Assembly (NCBI RefSeq): GCF_000426645.1
Contig: NZ_KE384549.1
Span: 339,001 to 403,000 of the forward strand
From: Nakamurella lactea DSM 19367
GTDB lineage: Bacteria > Actinomycetota > Actinomycetes > Mycobacteriales > Nakamurellaceae
Direction: 5' to 3'
DNA: 64,000 nt
Of the stretch, positions 16,742 through 25,100 are shown piece by piece. The notes below the pieces were generated by a model. It was given only the letters and a program-made list of their open reading frames with translations, did not search any database and was not told the DNA's origin. Position 1 is the stretch's first letter; each line of letters begins with the position of its first letter. A program made the position numbers and the translations under genes.

Positions 16742-17140
16742 ATGACGCAGGAGGGGCCGATGCCGCAGGATCGACTGACCCTGGTGTTCTCGGCGTTGGC
16801 GGATCCCACCCGCCGGGACATCGTGGCGCGGCTGGCCGTCGGCGACGCAACCGTCAACCAATTGGCCGCGCCGTACGACGTCACCGTGCAGGCGGTGTCC
16901 AAGCAGATCAAGGTGCTGGAAGACGCCGGCCTGGTGTCCCGCAGTCGAGACGCGCAGCGCCGCCCGGTGCATCTGGAGGCCGGGGTCTTCGACCTGATGA
17001 CGAAGTGGATCGAACGCTACCGACAGGCGGCGGAGGAGCGGTTCACCCGCCTCGACGCCGTCCTCGACCAATTGGACCGACCGCAACCGGGGTCGGCCGA
17101 ACCCGCAGCAGCACAACGAGAACAAGGGGCCGCATCATGA
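16742..17140 (+). CDS. ArsR-family winged-helix transcriptional regulator
   Basis: 132 residues from ATG 16742, which has AGGAGGAG directly upstream. The sequence LVFSALADPTRRDIVARL followed by TVNQLAAPYDVTVQAVSKQIKVLEDAGLV and RPVHLEAGVF is the ArsR/SmtB-like HTH subgroup commonly paired with SRPBCC (AHSA1) proteins. No metal-binding Cys are present, so it is not a metal sensor of the classic kind. The TGA overlaps the ATG of the downstream SRPBCC gene (ATGA). Two palindromes upstream are its likely operator. Confidence 0.93.
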   Translation: MTQEGPMPQDRLTLVFSALADPTRRDIVARLAVGDATVNQLAAPYDVTVQAVSKQIKVLEDAGLVSRSRDAQRRPVHLEAGVFDLMTKWIERYRQAAEERFTRLDAVLDQLDRPQPGSAEPAAAQREQGAAS

Positions 17141-17622
17141 GTATCGACACGAGGCGTCAGACCGAGATCAGTGCGCATCCGACGCTGCCGGTGATCACCA
17201 TCGTCCGTGAGTTCGACGCCAGTCCGGACAAGCTGTATCGCGCCTGGACCGAGCCCGAACTGGTGGCGAAGTGGCTGGGCCCGAAGGACCTTGAGATGCG
17301 TATCGACGCCTGGGACTGCCGGACCGGCGGTAGCTGGCGGTACGCCTCCATCGCCAACGGCGAGGAGGTCGCCGCCTTCTTCGGCTCGTTCCACGAGATA
17401 CGCCCGACCCGGCTGACGCAGACCTTCACGTACGAGGGATATCCCGATGCCGTTGCGCTGGAGACGGTCTGGTTCGACGATCTCGGTGACGGCCGCACCC
17501 GGGCCAGGACCGAGTCGTTGTACAACAGCATGGAAGCCAGGGACGGCATGATGTCCAGCGGCATGGACGTCGGTGTCAATGAGGGCTACGAACAGCTCGA
17601 TGCCTTGCTGGCAAGCCTGTGA
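17137..17622 (+). CDS. SRPBCC/AHSA1-family protein
   Basis: 161 residues from ATG 17137. The sequence VREFDASPDKLYRAWTEPELVAKWLGP and GGSWRYASIANG ... FHEIRPTRLTQTFTYEG are characteristic of the Bet v1/AHSA1 hydrophobic-pocket fold. Proteins of this kind co-transcribed with an ArsR regulator are widespread, and their ligand is generally unknown. It overlaps the genes on both sides by 4 nt, so the three genes (16742-18197) form a coupled operon. Confidence 0.92.
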   Translation: MSIDTRRQTEISAHPTLPVITIVREFDASPDKLYRAWTEPELVAKWLGPKDLEMRIDAWDCRTGGSWRYASIANGEEVAAFFGSFHEIRPTRLTQTFTYEGYPDAVALETVWFDDLGDGRTRARTESLYNSMEARDGMMSSGMDVGVNEGYEQLDALLASL

Positions 17623-18197
17623 CCGGGCGGACGCCTGCGGACGAGCATCGGCGGGTTGCGGCCGGCTTCGGTGAGCGGGTCAGGGGTGTCGGATCCGACG
17701 GCTGGGACAACCCGTCGCCCGTTCCCGAGTGGCAGGCCCGAGACGTGGTCCGCCACCTGGTGGAGTGGTTCCCGCCATTCCTCAAGGGCGGCAGCGGGAT
17801 CGAGCTGCCGGACGGGCCGTCGGTCGACGCCGATCCGGCCGGCGCGTGGTTCACGCATTCCGACGGTGTGCAGTCGGTACTGGACGATCCGCGGACCGCG
17901 ACGGCGATGTTCAGCAACCCGCACACCGGCGACCTGCCGTTGGCCGAGGCGATCGACCGGTTCTACACCACGGACGTCTTCCTGCACACCTGGGACCTGG
18001 CCAGGGCGACCGGTCAGGACGAGTCGTTGGACGCCGACAAGTGTGCGGAGATGCTGGCCGGCATGCAGCAGATGGAGGCGGTGATCCGCTCCAGCGGCCA
18101 GTACGGTCCGGCGGTCACCGTCCCGGACGGGGCCGATGTGCAGACCCGGCTGCTCGGCTTCATCGGCCGCGATCCGCTGGCCGCGGTCCGGCGCTGA
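17619..18197 (+). CDS. TIGR03086-type DinB/maleylpyruvate-isomerase-like metal-binding protein
   Basis: 192 residues from GTG 17619 (GTGA overlap with the SRPBCC gene). The pattern VPEWQARDVVRHLVEW and the later DVFLHTWDLARATG with conserved His residues matches the mycothiol-dependent maleylpyruvate isomerase/DinB four-helix fold that uses a divalent metal. Many actinobacterial members are thought to use mycothiol, which supports the taxonomic placement. It may detoxify or modify the ligand bound by the upstream SRPBCC protein; that link is inference. Confidence 0.88.
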   Translation: MTGRTPADEHRRVAAGFGERVRGVGSDGWDNPSPVPEWQARDVVRHLVEWFPPFLKGGSGIELPDGPSVDADPAGAWFTHSDGVQSVLDDPRTATAMFSNPHTGDLPLAEAIDRFYTTDVFLHTWDLARATGQDESLDADKCAEMLAGMQQMEAVIRSSGQYGPAVTVPDGADVQTRLLGFIGRDPLAAVRR

Positions 18198-18216
18198 CGA
18201 TCGCGAGGCAACGGCG

Positions 18217-19236
18217 TCACACCCGGACGGCGAAGTGCATCTTCGGACCGGTGCCGGCATCCGGCGGCCGCCACCCCGCGAGCACCTGGGCGGCACGTTC
18301 CAGCGGAACGGTGGCGGCGATCAGCGGATGCGGATCGACGACGCCGGTAGCGAACGCATCCACGGTAGCGGCCATCGCCGGCGAACCGGAGAGGTTCCCG
18401 ATGATCGTGACGTCGTTCGTCACCGCCTGACGGGTGTCGATGGGGCCGGCGGTGCCGGCAATGCCCAGCAGGACGACGGTGCCGCCCGGTTCGACCAGAT
18501 CCAATGCCAGCTGCGGCATCTGCGGGCCGCTCGAGGTGTCGATCACGACCTGGAACCCGCCGGTTGGTAGCGGGTCGTCGGCGAGCCGGGACGTCGAGGC
18601 GGCGCCCATGGCGGCCGCCAACGCCAGCCCCGAGGCCGATCGCCCGACGGCATGCACGGTCGCGCCGCGGGCGGCGGCGAAGCCCACCGCCATCAGGCCG
18701 AGGGTGCCGGGCCCGAGCACCGCGACCCGCTGACCACCGGCGACGCCGCCGTCCTGAACGGCCCGCAACGCATTCGCGGACGGCTCGACCATGGCGCCGG
18801 CGGCATCGTCCACCGAATCAGGCAGCGCCTGCAGGCTGACGACCGGTACCACCAACTGCTCGGCCAGGGCACCGTCCTTGCCGCCCAGCACGCCGACCTC
18901 GGTCCGGTTGGCGCACACGTGCTGCAACCCGCGGGCGCATCGATCGCAGGCCCGGCAGCCGAGCATGGTGTCGCCGGTGGCCCGCCGGCCCAGCCAGGAA
19001 TCGTCGACCCCGGCACCGACGGCCGACACCACCCCGACCCATTCGTGCCCCGGCCGCAGCGGGTACCGCGCCTGGCCGGTGGCCAGATAGGGCATGGTGC
19101 CGCGGAAGAACGCGACGTCGGTACCGCAGATGCCGACCCGGCTGACGTCGATCGTCACCTCGCCGGGGCCGGCGACCGGATCGGGGACCTGTTGGATGTC
19201 GGCCCGTTCCGGACCGGTCAACACCAGAGCTCGCAT
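18217..19236 (-). CDS. Zinc-dependent medium-chain alcohol dehydrogenase
   Basis: 339 residues from ATG 19236, normal size. Catalytic zinc ligands are in VGICGTDVAFF and RPGHEW; the structural zinc lobe has four Cys in CRACDRCARGLQHVC. The NAD(P) site appears as VAVLGPGTLGLMAVGFA. This is the threonine/sorbitol dehydrogenase-like branch. The gene is convergent with the DinB-like gene and divergent from the LuxR-type regulator, which might regulate it. Substrate is unknown. Confidence 0.92.
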   Translation of the reverse strand: MRALVLTGPERADIQQVPDPVAGPGEVTIDVSRVGICGTDVAFFRGTMPYLATGQARYPLRPGHEWVGVVSAVGAGVDDSWLGRRATGDTMLGCRACDRCARGLQHVCANRTEVGVLGGKDGALAEQLVVPVVSLQALPDSVDDAAGAMVEPSANALRAVQDGGVAGGQRVAVLGPGTLGLMAVGFAAARGATVHAVGRSASGLALAAAMGAASTSRLADDPLPTGGFQVVIDTSSGPQMPQLALDLVEPGGTVVLLGIAGTAGPIDTRQAVTNDVTIIGNLSGSPAMAATVDAFATGVVDPHPLIAATVPLERAAQVLAGWRPPDAGTGPKMHFAVRV

Positions 19237-19302
19237 ACCGCAACTGTAGAAGGCGGCCAGGTCGGGGAGGTCGACGACCGAACCAGACAAGTTGGACAGG
19301 CG

Positions 19303-21722
19303 GTGGATACTCAACAAGTGGCCTCCTCCGCTGGGCAGTCCTTGTCGATGCACCGGCTGGAACGCACTTCGCTGCTCGGCCGCCGGGCGATGGTCGATCA
19401 GGTCCAACGGACGCTGCGCGCGGAATCGGGTTCCCTGCTGACTCTTGCCGGGGTCGGTGGCGTCGGCAAGACTCGGGTCGCCCTGGCGGCTATCCGCCCG
19501 CTGAGCGATCGGTTTCCCGACGGGATCCACTTCGTGGACCTGGGCGGCGTTGACGATGTCGGCCGGCTACTTCCGGCCATCGCCGATGCGGTCACCGACA
19601 ACGACCGGGCGCGCGGCGATGGAACCGTGCTGAGCCGCGCCGCCGGTCAACTCACCGGGCGCCAGCTGTTGGTGCTCGACGGTTTCGACCTGGTCGGCGC
19701 GGCCGCGCCGAGCGTGTCTGCTCTGCTGGACCATTGCCCGGGGCTCAGCATCCTGGTGACGAACCGGTGGCCGCTGCACATGACCGCCGAACGCGTCATT
19801 CACCTTCCGGGGCTGAGTTTCCCGCCGGTGGGTGCGACGCTGTCCATCGCCGAGCTGTCCGAGTACACGGCGGTCCAGTTGTACGTGGAACGGGCGCAAG
19901 CCCATCGGCCGGAGTTCATCCTGCAGCCGGACAACGCCCCAGCAGTCGCGGAGATCTGCCGACGGTTGGACGGGCTGCCCTTGGCGATCGAGCTGGCCGC
20001 AGCGTTGGTCCAGTTCCTGGAACCACCGGCGCTGCTGGCGCAAGCGGGTCATTGGCTCGCCGTCCTGACCGGAGGAGCCCGAGACGGGCCGGATCATCAG
20101 CGGTCGCTGCGGTCCAGCATCGATCGCAGCTATCAGCTGCTCGCGCCGGCCGAGCAGTCGATGTTCCGCCGGGTCGCGGTGTTCACCGGAGGCTTCAGCA
20201 TTCCCGCGGCGGCGGCCGCCGCGGGGGTCACCATCGGACCGGCGTTCCACACCCTGGCGGCGTGGTCGAGAAGGACTTGCTGCAACGGCAGGCCAGTAGC
20301 CCGCCGGCGTTCGCGCTCAGCGAGGTGCGGCGTGAATATGCCGAAGAGCAGTTGATTGCGGCGCTCGAACAGGCTCCGACCAGCCGCGCACATGCGCAGT
20401 TCTATCTGAGCGTGGTCGAGCAGGCCGGATCGCAGCCGGGCGCACCGCGATCGGTCGAGTGGCTCGATGCGATCGATCGACAGCTGCCGAACATTCGCGT
20501 CGCTCTGCGGTACCTGCTGGGCAACGGCTGCGAGCAGTCGGCGTTGCGGATGGCCAACGGGCTCGAGCAGTTCTGGTGGGCCCGTGGCGATTTGGTGGAG
20601 GGCTGCGATTGGCTCCGGCAGTGTCTGGAACTCGGACAACGGCAATCTCGCCGGCGGGCCAGGGCCTACGGCGTCGCGGCGGTGCTGTTGGCATTGCGGT
20701 TGGAACTGGACGAGGCGGAACGGCTGGCGGGGATCGGCTTACCGATCGCGCAGGTGCTCGGCGACCAGATCGCGGTCGCGGACCTGGGCGATGCCCTGGG
20801 TCTCGTCGCCGGCGCCCGGGGCCGTCCCGACGACGGGGAGCGGGCATTCGCCGAGAGCATTGGCATTCGGCGGCAGGCCGGCGACACGGCCCGACTGGCG
20901 CGAACGCTGGAGTTCTCGGCCGATGGCAGGCTCTGGGACGGCGATCTGCCGGCGTCCGCCGAGCGGGCCGAGGCGGCGGTGCAGGTGCTGCGTGCCCGTC
21001 CCGATCCGGTTCAGCTGGCCACCGCACTCACCACTCTCGGGCTGGTCCACACGTACCAGAGCAGACTCGACGAAGCGCTGGAAGAGCTGCAGTCCGGACT
21101 GGACATGGCGGTGCGGTTGCGAAGTTCGCGGCTGATCGGCCGAGCTCACTATGGATTTGGACTACTCGCTCAGCGCAGCGGCGACGTCCGCGTTGCCGAA
21201 TCCCAGCTGGCGACGGCGATCGCGATCGTCGCGGAGACCGGTGATCGATCGTTTCTTGCCGGTTGCGTACTCGCGCTGGCCACCGTGTACGAATCGGAGC
21301 GGCCCGACGAGGCCGTGCTGTTGCTGGCCGCCGCGACCGCGCAGGCGAAGGACGGGGGCTTGAAGTCACCCGGACTACTGCGCGCCCCGTACGAACAGCT
21401 GTTGGCGTCGTTGCGGCAGCGATTGGGGGCGCAGCGATTCGGCATCGCCTGGTCCCGCGGATCCCGGATCGCCCGCAACGATGTCCTGCGCGCACCGCCG
21501 CCCCAGGCGACCGAGGGAAGCGCCGCCGACGCCGCCCTGACCAAGCGCGAGATTCAGGTGCTGGCCCTGGTGGCCAGAGGCCTCACCGACGCGCAGATCG
21601 CCGACAATCTGACCGTCAGCCGGCGCACGGTGCACGCCCATCTGCGCGCCATCTACCGAAAACTTCAGCTGCACACCCGATCCGCCGCCACCCGCTATGC
21701 CGTCGAGCGCGGCCTGCGGTAG
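19303..21722 (+). pseudogene. LuxR-family regulator with N-terminal ATPase (LAL/AfsR-like), broken by a 1-base frameshift
   Basis: Two frames together encode one protein of about 806 residues. The upstream frame (GTG 19303, or ATG 19348) carries a P-loop ATPase: Walker A GVGGVGKTR, Walker B QLLVLDGFD and the RLDGLPLAIELAAAL motif. It runs out of frame after 20262, where ACCCTGGCGGCG is followed by TGGTCGAG; one extra base there gives TLAALVEKDLLQRQ and continues into the second frame, which carries TPR-like helices and a C-terminal LuxR HTH (LTKREIQVLALVARGLTDAQ, then SRRTVHAHLRAIYRKL). Both halves are well conserved, so this is either a recent mutation or a sequencing error. The normal role would be ligand-dependent activation. 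Confidence 0.85.
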
Positions 21723-21750
21723 GTAGTAACCAGGCCGATCGCTGTCCCCG

Positions 21751-22404
21751 TCACCGGATCGGTTCGGCGTCCTTGACCCGGTGTTGAAGGTCAGCCGGGG
21801 CTGCCGGCCTGCGGCGGGTCAACATTCCGCGGGCCTTCGACCGGCCGTCCGCGGTCAACAGGAACCGATCGAGTCCGTAGTGCCCCGCGACCCGCCACGC
21901 CAGAATCAGCAGAATTCCCAACACCATCAGGATCCCGTTGGTGCCGGCCGAGCCGCCGGCGATGTAGAGGAAATTCAGCGCGACTCCGCCCGCCGCCGCG
22001 ATACCGGTCAAACACCCGAGGATCAGGCCGGTCCCCACCGCCAACTCGGCGATCGTCACCACCCGACCGAAGAACAGCGCGTGCGAGGACATTCCGTTGA
22101 ACCCATCCAGTACCCACTTGTACGGAACCTGCGGATGGCCGTGCGTCACCTCCTGGTGTTCCCAGGCATAGTTGGCACCGCCGATGAATCCCCGCAATTG
22201 ATCCGGATGAGTGAACCAATTGGCCGTTCCGATTCCGGTCGCCTTCTCCCAGCCGGCCTGCAACCACTGCCACCCCACCCACAATCGGACCACCAGCCAG
22301 ATCATCGCCGATCTCTCGGACCGGTAGAGAAAATGCGCCAACCGAAACTCCGTCGACCCGCCTGTCATGCCGTGCACGGTGATCGCGTCACCATCGCCCT
22401 TCAC
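21751..22404 (-). CDS. DoxX/TQO-DoxD-family membrane protein
   Basis: 217 residues from ATG 22404. The N-terminal SERSAMIWLVVRLWVGWQWL and the conserved GWEKATG, followed by several transmembrane helices (about residues 110-130, 135-160 and 163-185), match the DoxX-like subgroup related to the DoxD subunit of thiosulfate:quinone oxidoreductase. Many actinobacterial members have no assigned function beyond a membrane link to thiol or redox metabolism. The end is basic and is predicted cytoplasmic. Convergent with the LuxR-type gene, with 28 bp between stops. Confidence 0.85.
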   Translation of the reverse strand: MKGDGDAITVHGMTGGSTEFRLAHFLYRSERSAMIWLVVRLWVGWQWLQAGWEKATGIGTANWFTHPDQLRGFIGGANYAWEHQEVTHGHPQVPYKWVLDGFNGMSSHALFFGRVVTIAELAVGTGLILGCLTGIAAAGGVALNFLYIAGGSAGTNGILMVLGILLILAWRVAGHYGLDRFLLTADGRSKARGMLTRRRPAAPADLQHRVKDAEPIR

Positions 22405-23048
22405 CTGAGCTCCATTCGTGTTGCGACCTCACCGATGTCGCCCATCGGTCCCAGACCTTGAACGTACGAGCCACGCTCGGCGATGGATATCGGCAGGATT
22501 GCCTATCTTTCAGCCGCCCCGGATCGGCGGATCAACCCCCGGTGGCGCCTGGCGAAGACAGACAATCGATCCTTCTGGACCTGTCGCCCGCGGCCTTGCA
22601 GGGGTCTTGGTGGAGGCTCCTGCTGGCCACTGCGTCGAGGCGTGATCGGTCCCGTTCCGGCAAGCTGTCGCCCTGGCAGCGAAGCCCTCGGCCCGATGGC
22701 CGGGAAACGCCCCCGGTTCGGGCATCGGTGCTCGTCAGCCGCGGTTCGAACGCTGTCACCATCCTCGCGGCAGTCGCTGCCCAGGTCGGCCGCTTCGGGA
22801 CGATTTGCGGCCGCCGGCGGCGCCCGGCGGGCGCCGCACCGTTCCGCTCGAGTAGGTCCCGATGCGTGCAGGGGTGGAGACTGGGGGAACGGCCGCTGTG
22901 CGACCGGCAGATTCACTGATCTTCATCCGGGCCTGGGAACCGCCTCCGCCCGGCCACGCTCCACCGAATGTCGCGAACATACTTGGTCGCGACGGGCGGC
23001 GGGCCGTAGGCGCATCGCGCCGACGGCTCTCCGGGAAAGCAGAAAATC
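22405..23048. other. 644-bp region without a supportable gene; two inverted repeats
   Basis: Open frames exist on both strands but their products are Arg/Pro-rich and show no family pattern, so none is called. ACCGATG (22431-22437) and CATCGGT (22443-22449) form a 7-bp hairpin 27 bp before the DoxX start. GTCGCGA (22970-22976) and TCGCGAC (22987-22993) form a 7-bp inverted repeat with a 10-bp spacer, 55 bp before the ATG at 23049; an operator for that gene is plausible. I see nothing else with recognisable structure. Confidence 0.4.
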
Positions 23049-23594
23049 ATGACCGGCAGCATCGCCCCCGAACGGTCGGCCAACGAGATCTGGGCTGACG
23101 CGGCCCACGCAGTACTGCAGGCGGTGGCGGCCGACTACGGCGCCGTCATCACCGCCAAGGATCTCGGTATCCAGGTCCAGCAGCAGAGCGGGGTGCCCGC
23201 CGGACCCGTATTGCAGAGATGGATCAACCCGGTGCTCGGCGAGGTCGCGGCGCGCTGCCAGGACGCCGGCGATCCACCGCTCATCTCCCTGGTGGTGAAC
23301 AAAACCGACGGACGGGTGGGCGCGGCCTACGACGCGGTGGTCTCCGCCCAGGGCCTGCCGGCACCCGCCGACAACGACAGCCGCGACCAACTTGCCGCGC
23401 AGTCGCGCCAGGAGTGCTACCAGCGGTACTGCGACAGCGTGCCGAGCAGCGCGCGTCCGATGCTCTCGCCGACCCTGCAGGCGGCGCTCGACAAGGAACG
23501 CAAGTTGCGCAAGTCGATGGAGCAGGCCCCGCGGTGTCCTACCTGCAATGTCGAGTTGTCCCGGACCGGAATCTGCGACTCCTGCGACATGTGA
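23049..23594 (+). CDS. Hypothetical protein with C-terminal zinc ribbon
   Basis: 181 residues from ATG 23049 (GGGAAAG upstream). The last 25 residues contain C-P-T-C ... C-D-S-C, a four-Cys zinc ribbon. The N-terminal 140 residues show a helix-rich stretch (EIWADAAHAVLQAVAADYGA, then AKDLGIQVQQQSGV) that looks like a winged-helix-type module, and PPLISLVVNKTDGRVGAAYD, which resembles a short domain found ahead of some nuclease and restriction proteins. I cannot assign a function. An inverted repeat at 22970-22993 lies upstream. The neighbours (DoxX, VOC) give no functional hint. Confidence 0.7.
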   Translation: MTGSIAPERSANEIWADAAHAVLQAVAADYGAVITAKDLGIQVQQQSGVPAGPVLQRWINPVLGEVAARCQDAGDPPLISLVVNKTDGRVGAAYDAVVSAQGLPAPADNDSRDQLAAQSRQECYQRYCDSVPSSARPMLSPTLQAALDKERKLRKSMEQAPRCPTCNVELSRTGICDSCDM

Positions 23595-23603
23595 TCAGTC
23601 AGC

Positions 23604-23708
23604 CTGTCGCCTCCCCGCCGATGGGTCGGCTCCGCGCTCGTTCCGCTCCTCGCCCTGCGCTCCTTCGTCACTCCGGGCTGCGGTGCTCGCTCGCTGTCGC
23701 CTCCCCGC
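23604..23708. repeat. 15-bp direct repeats between convergent genes
   Basis: CTGTCGCCTCCCCGC occurs at 23604-23618 and again at 23694-23708, 90 bp apart. The second copy lies inside the last codons of the VOC gene, whose final residues (ATASEHRSPE) are encoded by this repeat-flanked sequence. It may be a small duplicated or inserted intergenic element. Confidence 0.45.
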
Positions 23709-24138
23709 GGTAGGTGCCGAACGACCACAGGTTGCCCTCCGGATCGGCGACGGCGAACTCGCGGCTGCCGTAGTCCTGATCTTCCAGGGGTCGGATCACC
23801 GTCGCCCCGGCTGCCTGGACCCGGGCGTACAGCTGGTCGGGACGATCGGTCACCACATAGAAGCCGGCGGTGCCCGGCTGCCGCGACCACGCCCGCTCCG
23901 GGGCGTGGCTGCCCAGCATGATCCCGCCGCCTTCCGGCCAGTCCAGCTGGGCGTGGGCCACCGTGTCGCCATCGGCGTACACCGCGGTTCGTCGGAACCC
24001 GAAGGTGTCGACCAGGAAGGCGATCAGCGCGGGTGCATCGTCCGCCTGCAGCGTTCCCCAGACGGTCGGCGCCGGCGCCGCGGCGTCCTCGGTCGGCTGG
24101 TCGGGTTCGGTAGCGGGCTCACTGGCTGGCTGATTCAT
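23668..24138 (-). CDS. VOC-superfamily (glyoxalase/bleomycin-resistance-like) protein
   Basis: 156 residues from ATG 24138 (AGGA 8-10 nt upstream; ATG 24156 is an alternative that overlaps the AraC stop). After an acidic Pro/Thr-rich leader of 25 residues comes the VOC pattern DDAPALIAFLVDTFGF, GGGIMLGSH and VADPEGNLWSFGTY, a PhnB-like single-domain member. Activity cannot be assigned. It starts 4 nt downstream of the AraC gene, so the two are co-transcribed. The C-terminal ten residues come from a repeated intergenic-type sequence. Confidence 0.85.
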   Translation of the reverse strand: MNQPASEPATEPDQPTEDAAAPAPTVWGTLQADDAPALIAFLVDTFGFRRTAVYADGDTVAHAQLDWPEGGGIMLGSHAPERAWSRQPGTAGFYVVTDRPDQLYARVQAAGATVIRPLEDQDYGSREFAVADPEGNLWSFGTYRGEATASEHRSPE

Positions 24139-24142
24139 GACG

Positions 24143-25000
24143 TCAATCCTGACCATTGCGATGCCCGCCGGCTTGGAGATTTCGGCGCTCCTCGGCGAGC
24201 CAGCCGGTCGGGCTGGTGCCGGTGAACTGGCGGAAGGCGCGGGTCAGGTGAGACTGGTCGAAGTAGCCACAGTCGGCGGCGATCCGGGCCAGATCGACCG
24301 GCTCGCCGGACGCCACCGGACGGCCGATCGCCCGGATCACCTGCTGGAACCGGAGCAGCCGGTTCACCGTCTTCGGCCCGACGCCGATCTCCCGGGTGAA
24401 CAGCGTCCGCAGCTGCCGCGGGCTCAGCAGCACATGACGGGCGAGCCCGTCGATCGAACCGTTACCGCGGTGCCGCGCCAGCCAGTTCCAGGCCTCGCCG
24501 AGCTCGGGGCGCACCGCGGCGCGACAACCGGCCCGGTCCACCCGGCGTCGCAGATAGGCCTGCAGCACAGCGAATCTGCCGTCCCAGTCCGGGGTTTCGG
24601 CGAGTCGGGTGCGCACGTGTTCGGCGGCTGCGCCGAGCACGTCCTCGCCGTCGGTCACCGGGAACCCGAGCTCGGTGGCCGGCACGCCGAACAGTGCGCG
24701 GGCGGCCAGCGGGTGCACGGCCAACTGGATACCACTCTGCGCCGGCGGCTGGCTGACGTAGGCGGGTGCGGTGTGCAGCCCACCGGTGATGATCAGGTTC
24801 CGGCCGGCCCGTCCGGTGGGTAACTGCTCCGGGCTGACGGCGGTGACGATCGGGTCGTCGAGGCTGAAGATGAAGGTCAGCGACGGGGAGGGCAACCCAC
24901 GGTGCACCCCCTGGATCGCACCGGCGGCGGCGTACCCGGTCGTACTGAAGACGCCGGGCAGCAGCCCGGCGCTCCGCACGAACTCGTAGGTCGCTGTCAT
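24143..25000 (-). CDS. AraC-family transcriptional regulator
   Basis: 285 residues from ATG 25000; an upstream ATG at 25018 is also in frame. The C-terminal 95 residues hold the two AraC helix-turn-helix units (SIDGLARHVLLSPRQLRTLF and the RIAADCGYFDQSHLTRAFRQ segment, followed by FTGTSPTGWLAEE). The N-terminal half resembles DUF6597-type sensory regions in FAD/heme-independent AraC proteins (GVHRGLPSPSLTFIFSLDDP). It is divergent from the molybdenum hydroxylase operon and upstream of the VOC gene, and could control either. Confidence 0.9.
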   Translation of the reverse strand: MTATYEFVRSAGLLPGVFSTTGYAAAGAIQGVHRGLPSPSLTFIFSLDDPIVTAVSPEQLPTGRAGRNLIITGGLHTAPAYVSQPPAQSGIQLAVHPLAARALFGVPATELGFPVTDGEDVLGAAAEHVRTRLAETPDWDGRFAVLQAYLRRRVDRAGCRAAVRPELGEAWNWLARHRGNGSIDGLARHVLLSPRQLRTLFTREIGVGPKTVNRLLRFQQVIRAIGRPVASGEPVDLARIAADCGYFDQSHLTRAFRQFTGTSPTGWLAEERRNLQAGGHRNGQD

Positions 25001-25100
25001 CGGTTCTCGCCGCCTCAACGGTACGTCGGTGCCGCGCGGGCGGCCGCCGCGCCGACGGCAGAATTCTGTTCAGCCCGGTGAAAGTGTGGGACGGTGCAGC

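Noticed and set aside
18652-19302. Upstream continuation of the LuxR-regulator frame as an N-terminal extension
   Set aside because: It runs antisense through the zinc alcohol dehydrogenase gene, and its product is Gly/Arg/His-rich without a domain pattern; the ATPase begins after 19303.
20240-20300. Programmed ribosomal frameshift in the LuxR regulator
   Set aside because: There is no slippery heptamer or downstream structure at the junction and the family is not known to use recoding. A mutation or sequence error is more likely.
22736-22760. GGTTCGAAC, a possible tRNA T-loop
   Set aside because: Flanking bases do not form a five-pair T-stem and no cloverleaf can be drawn around it.
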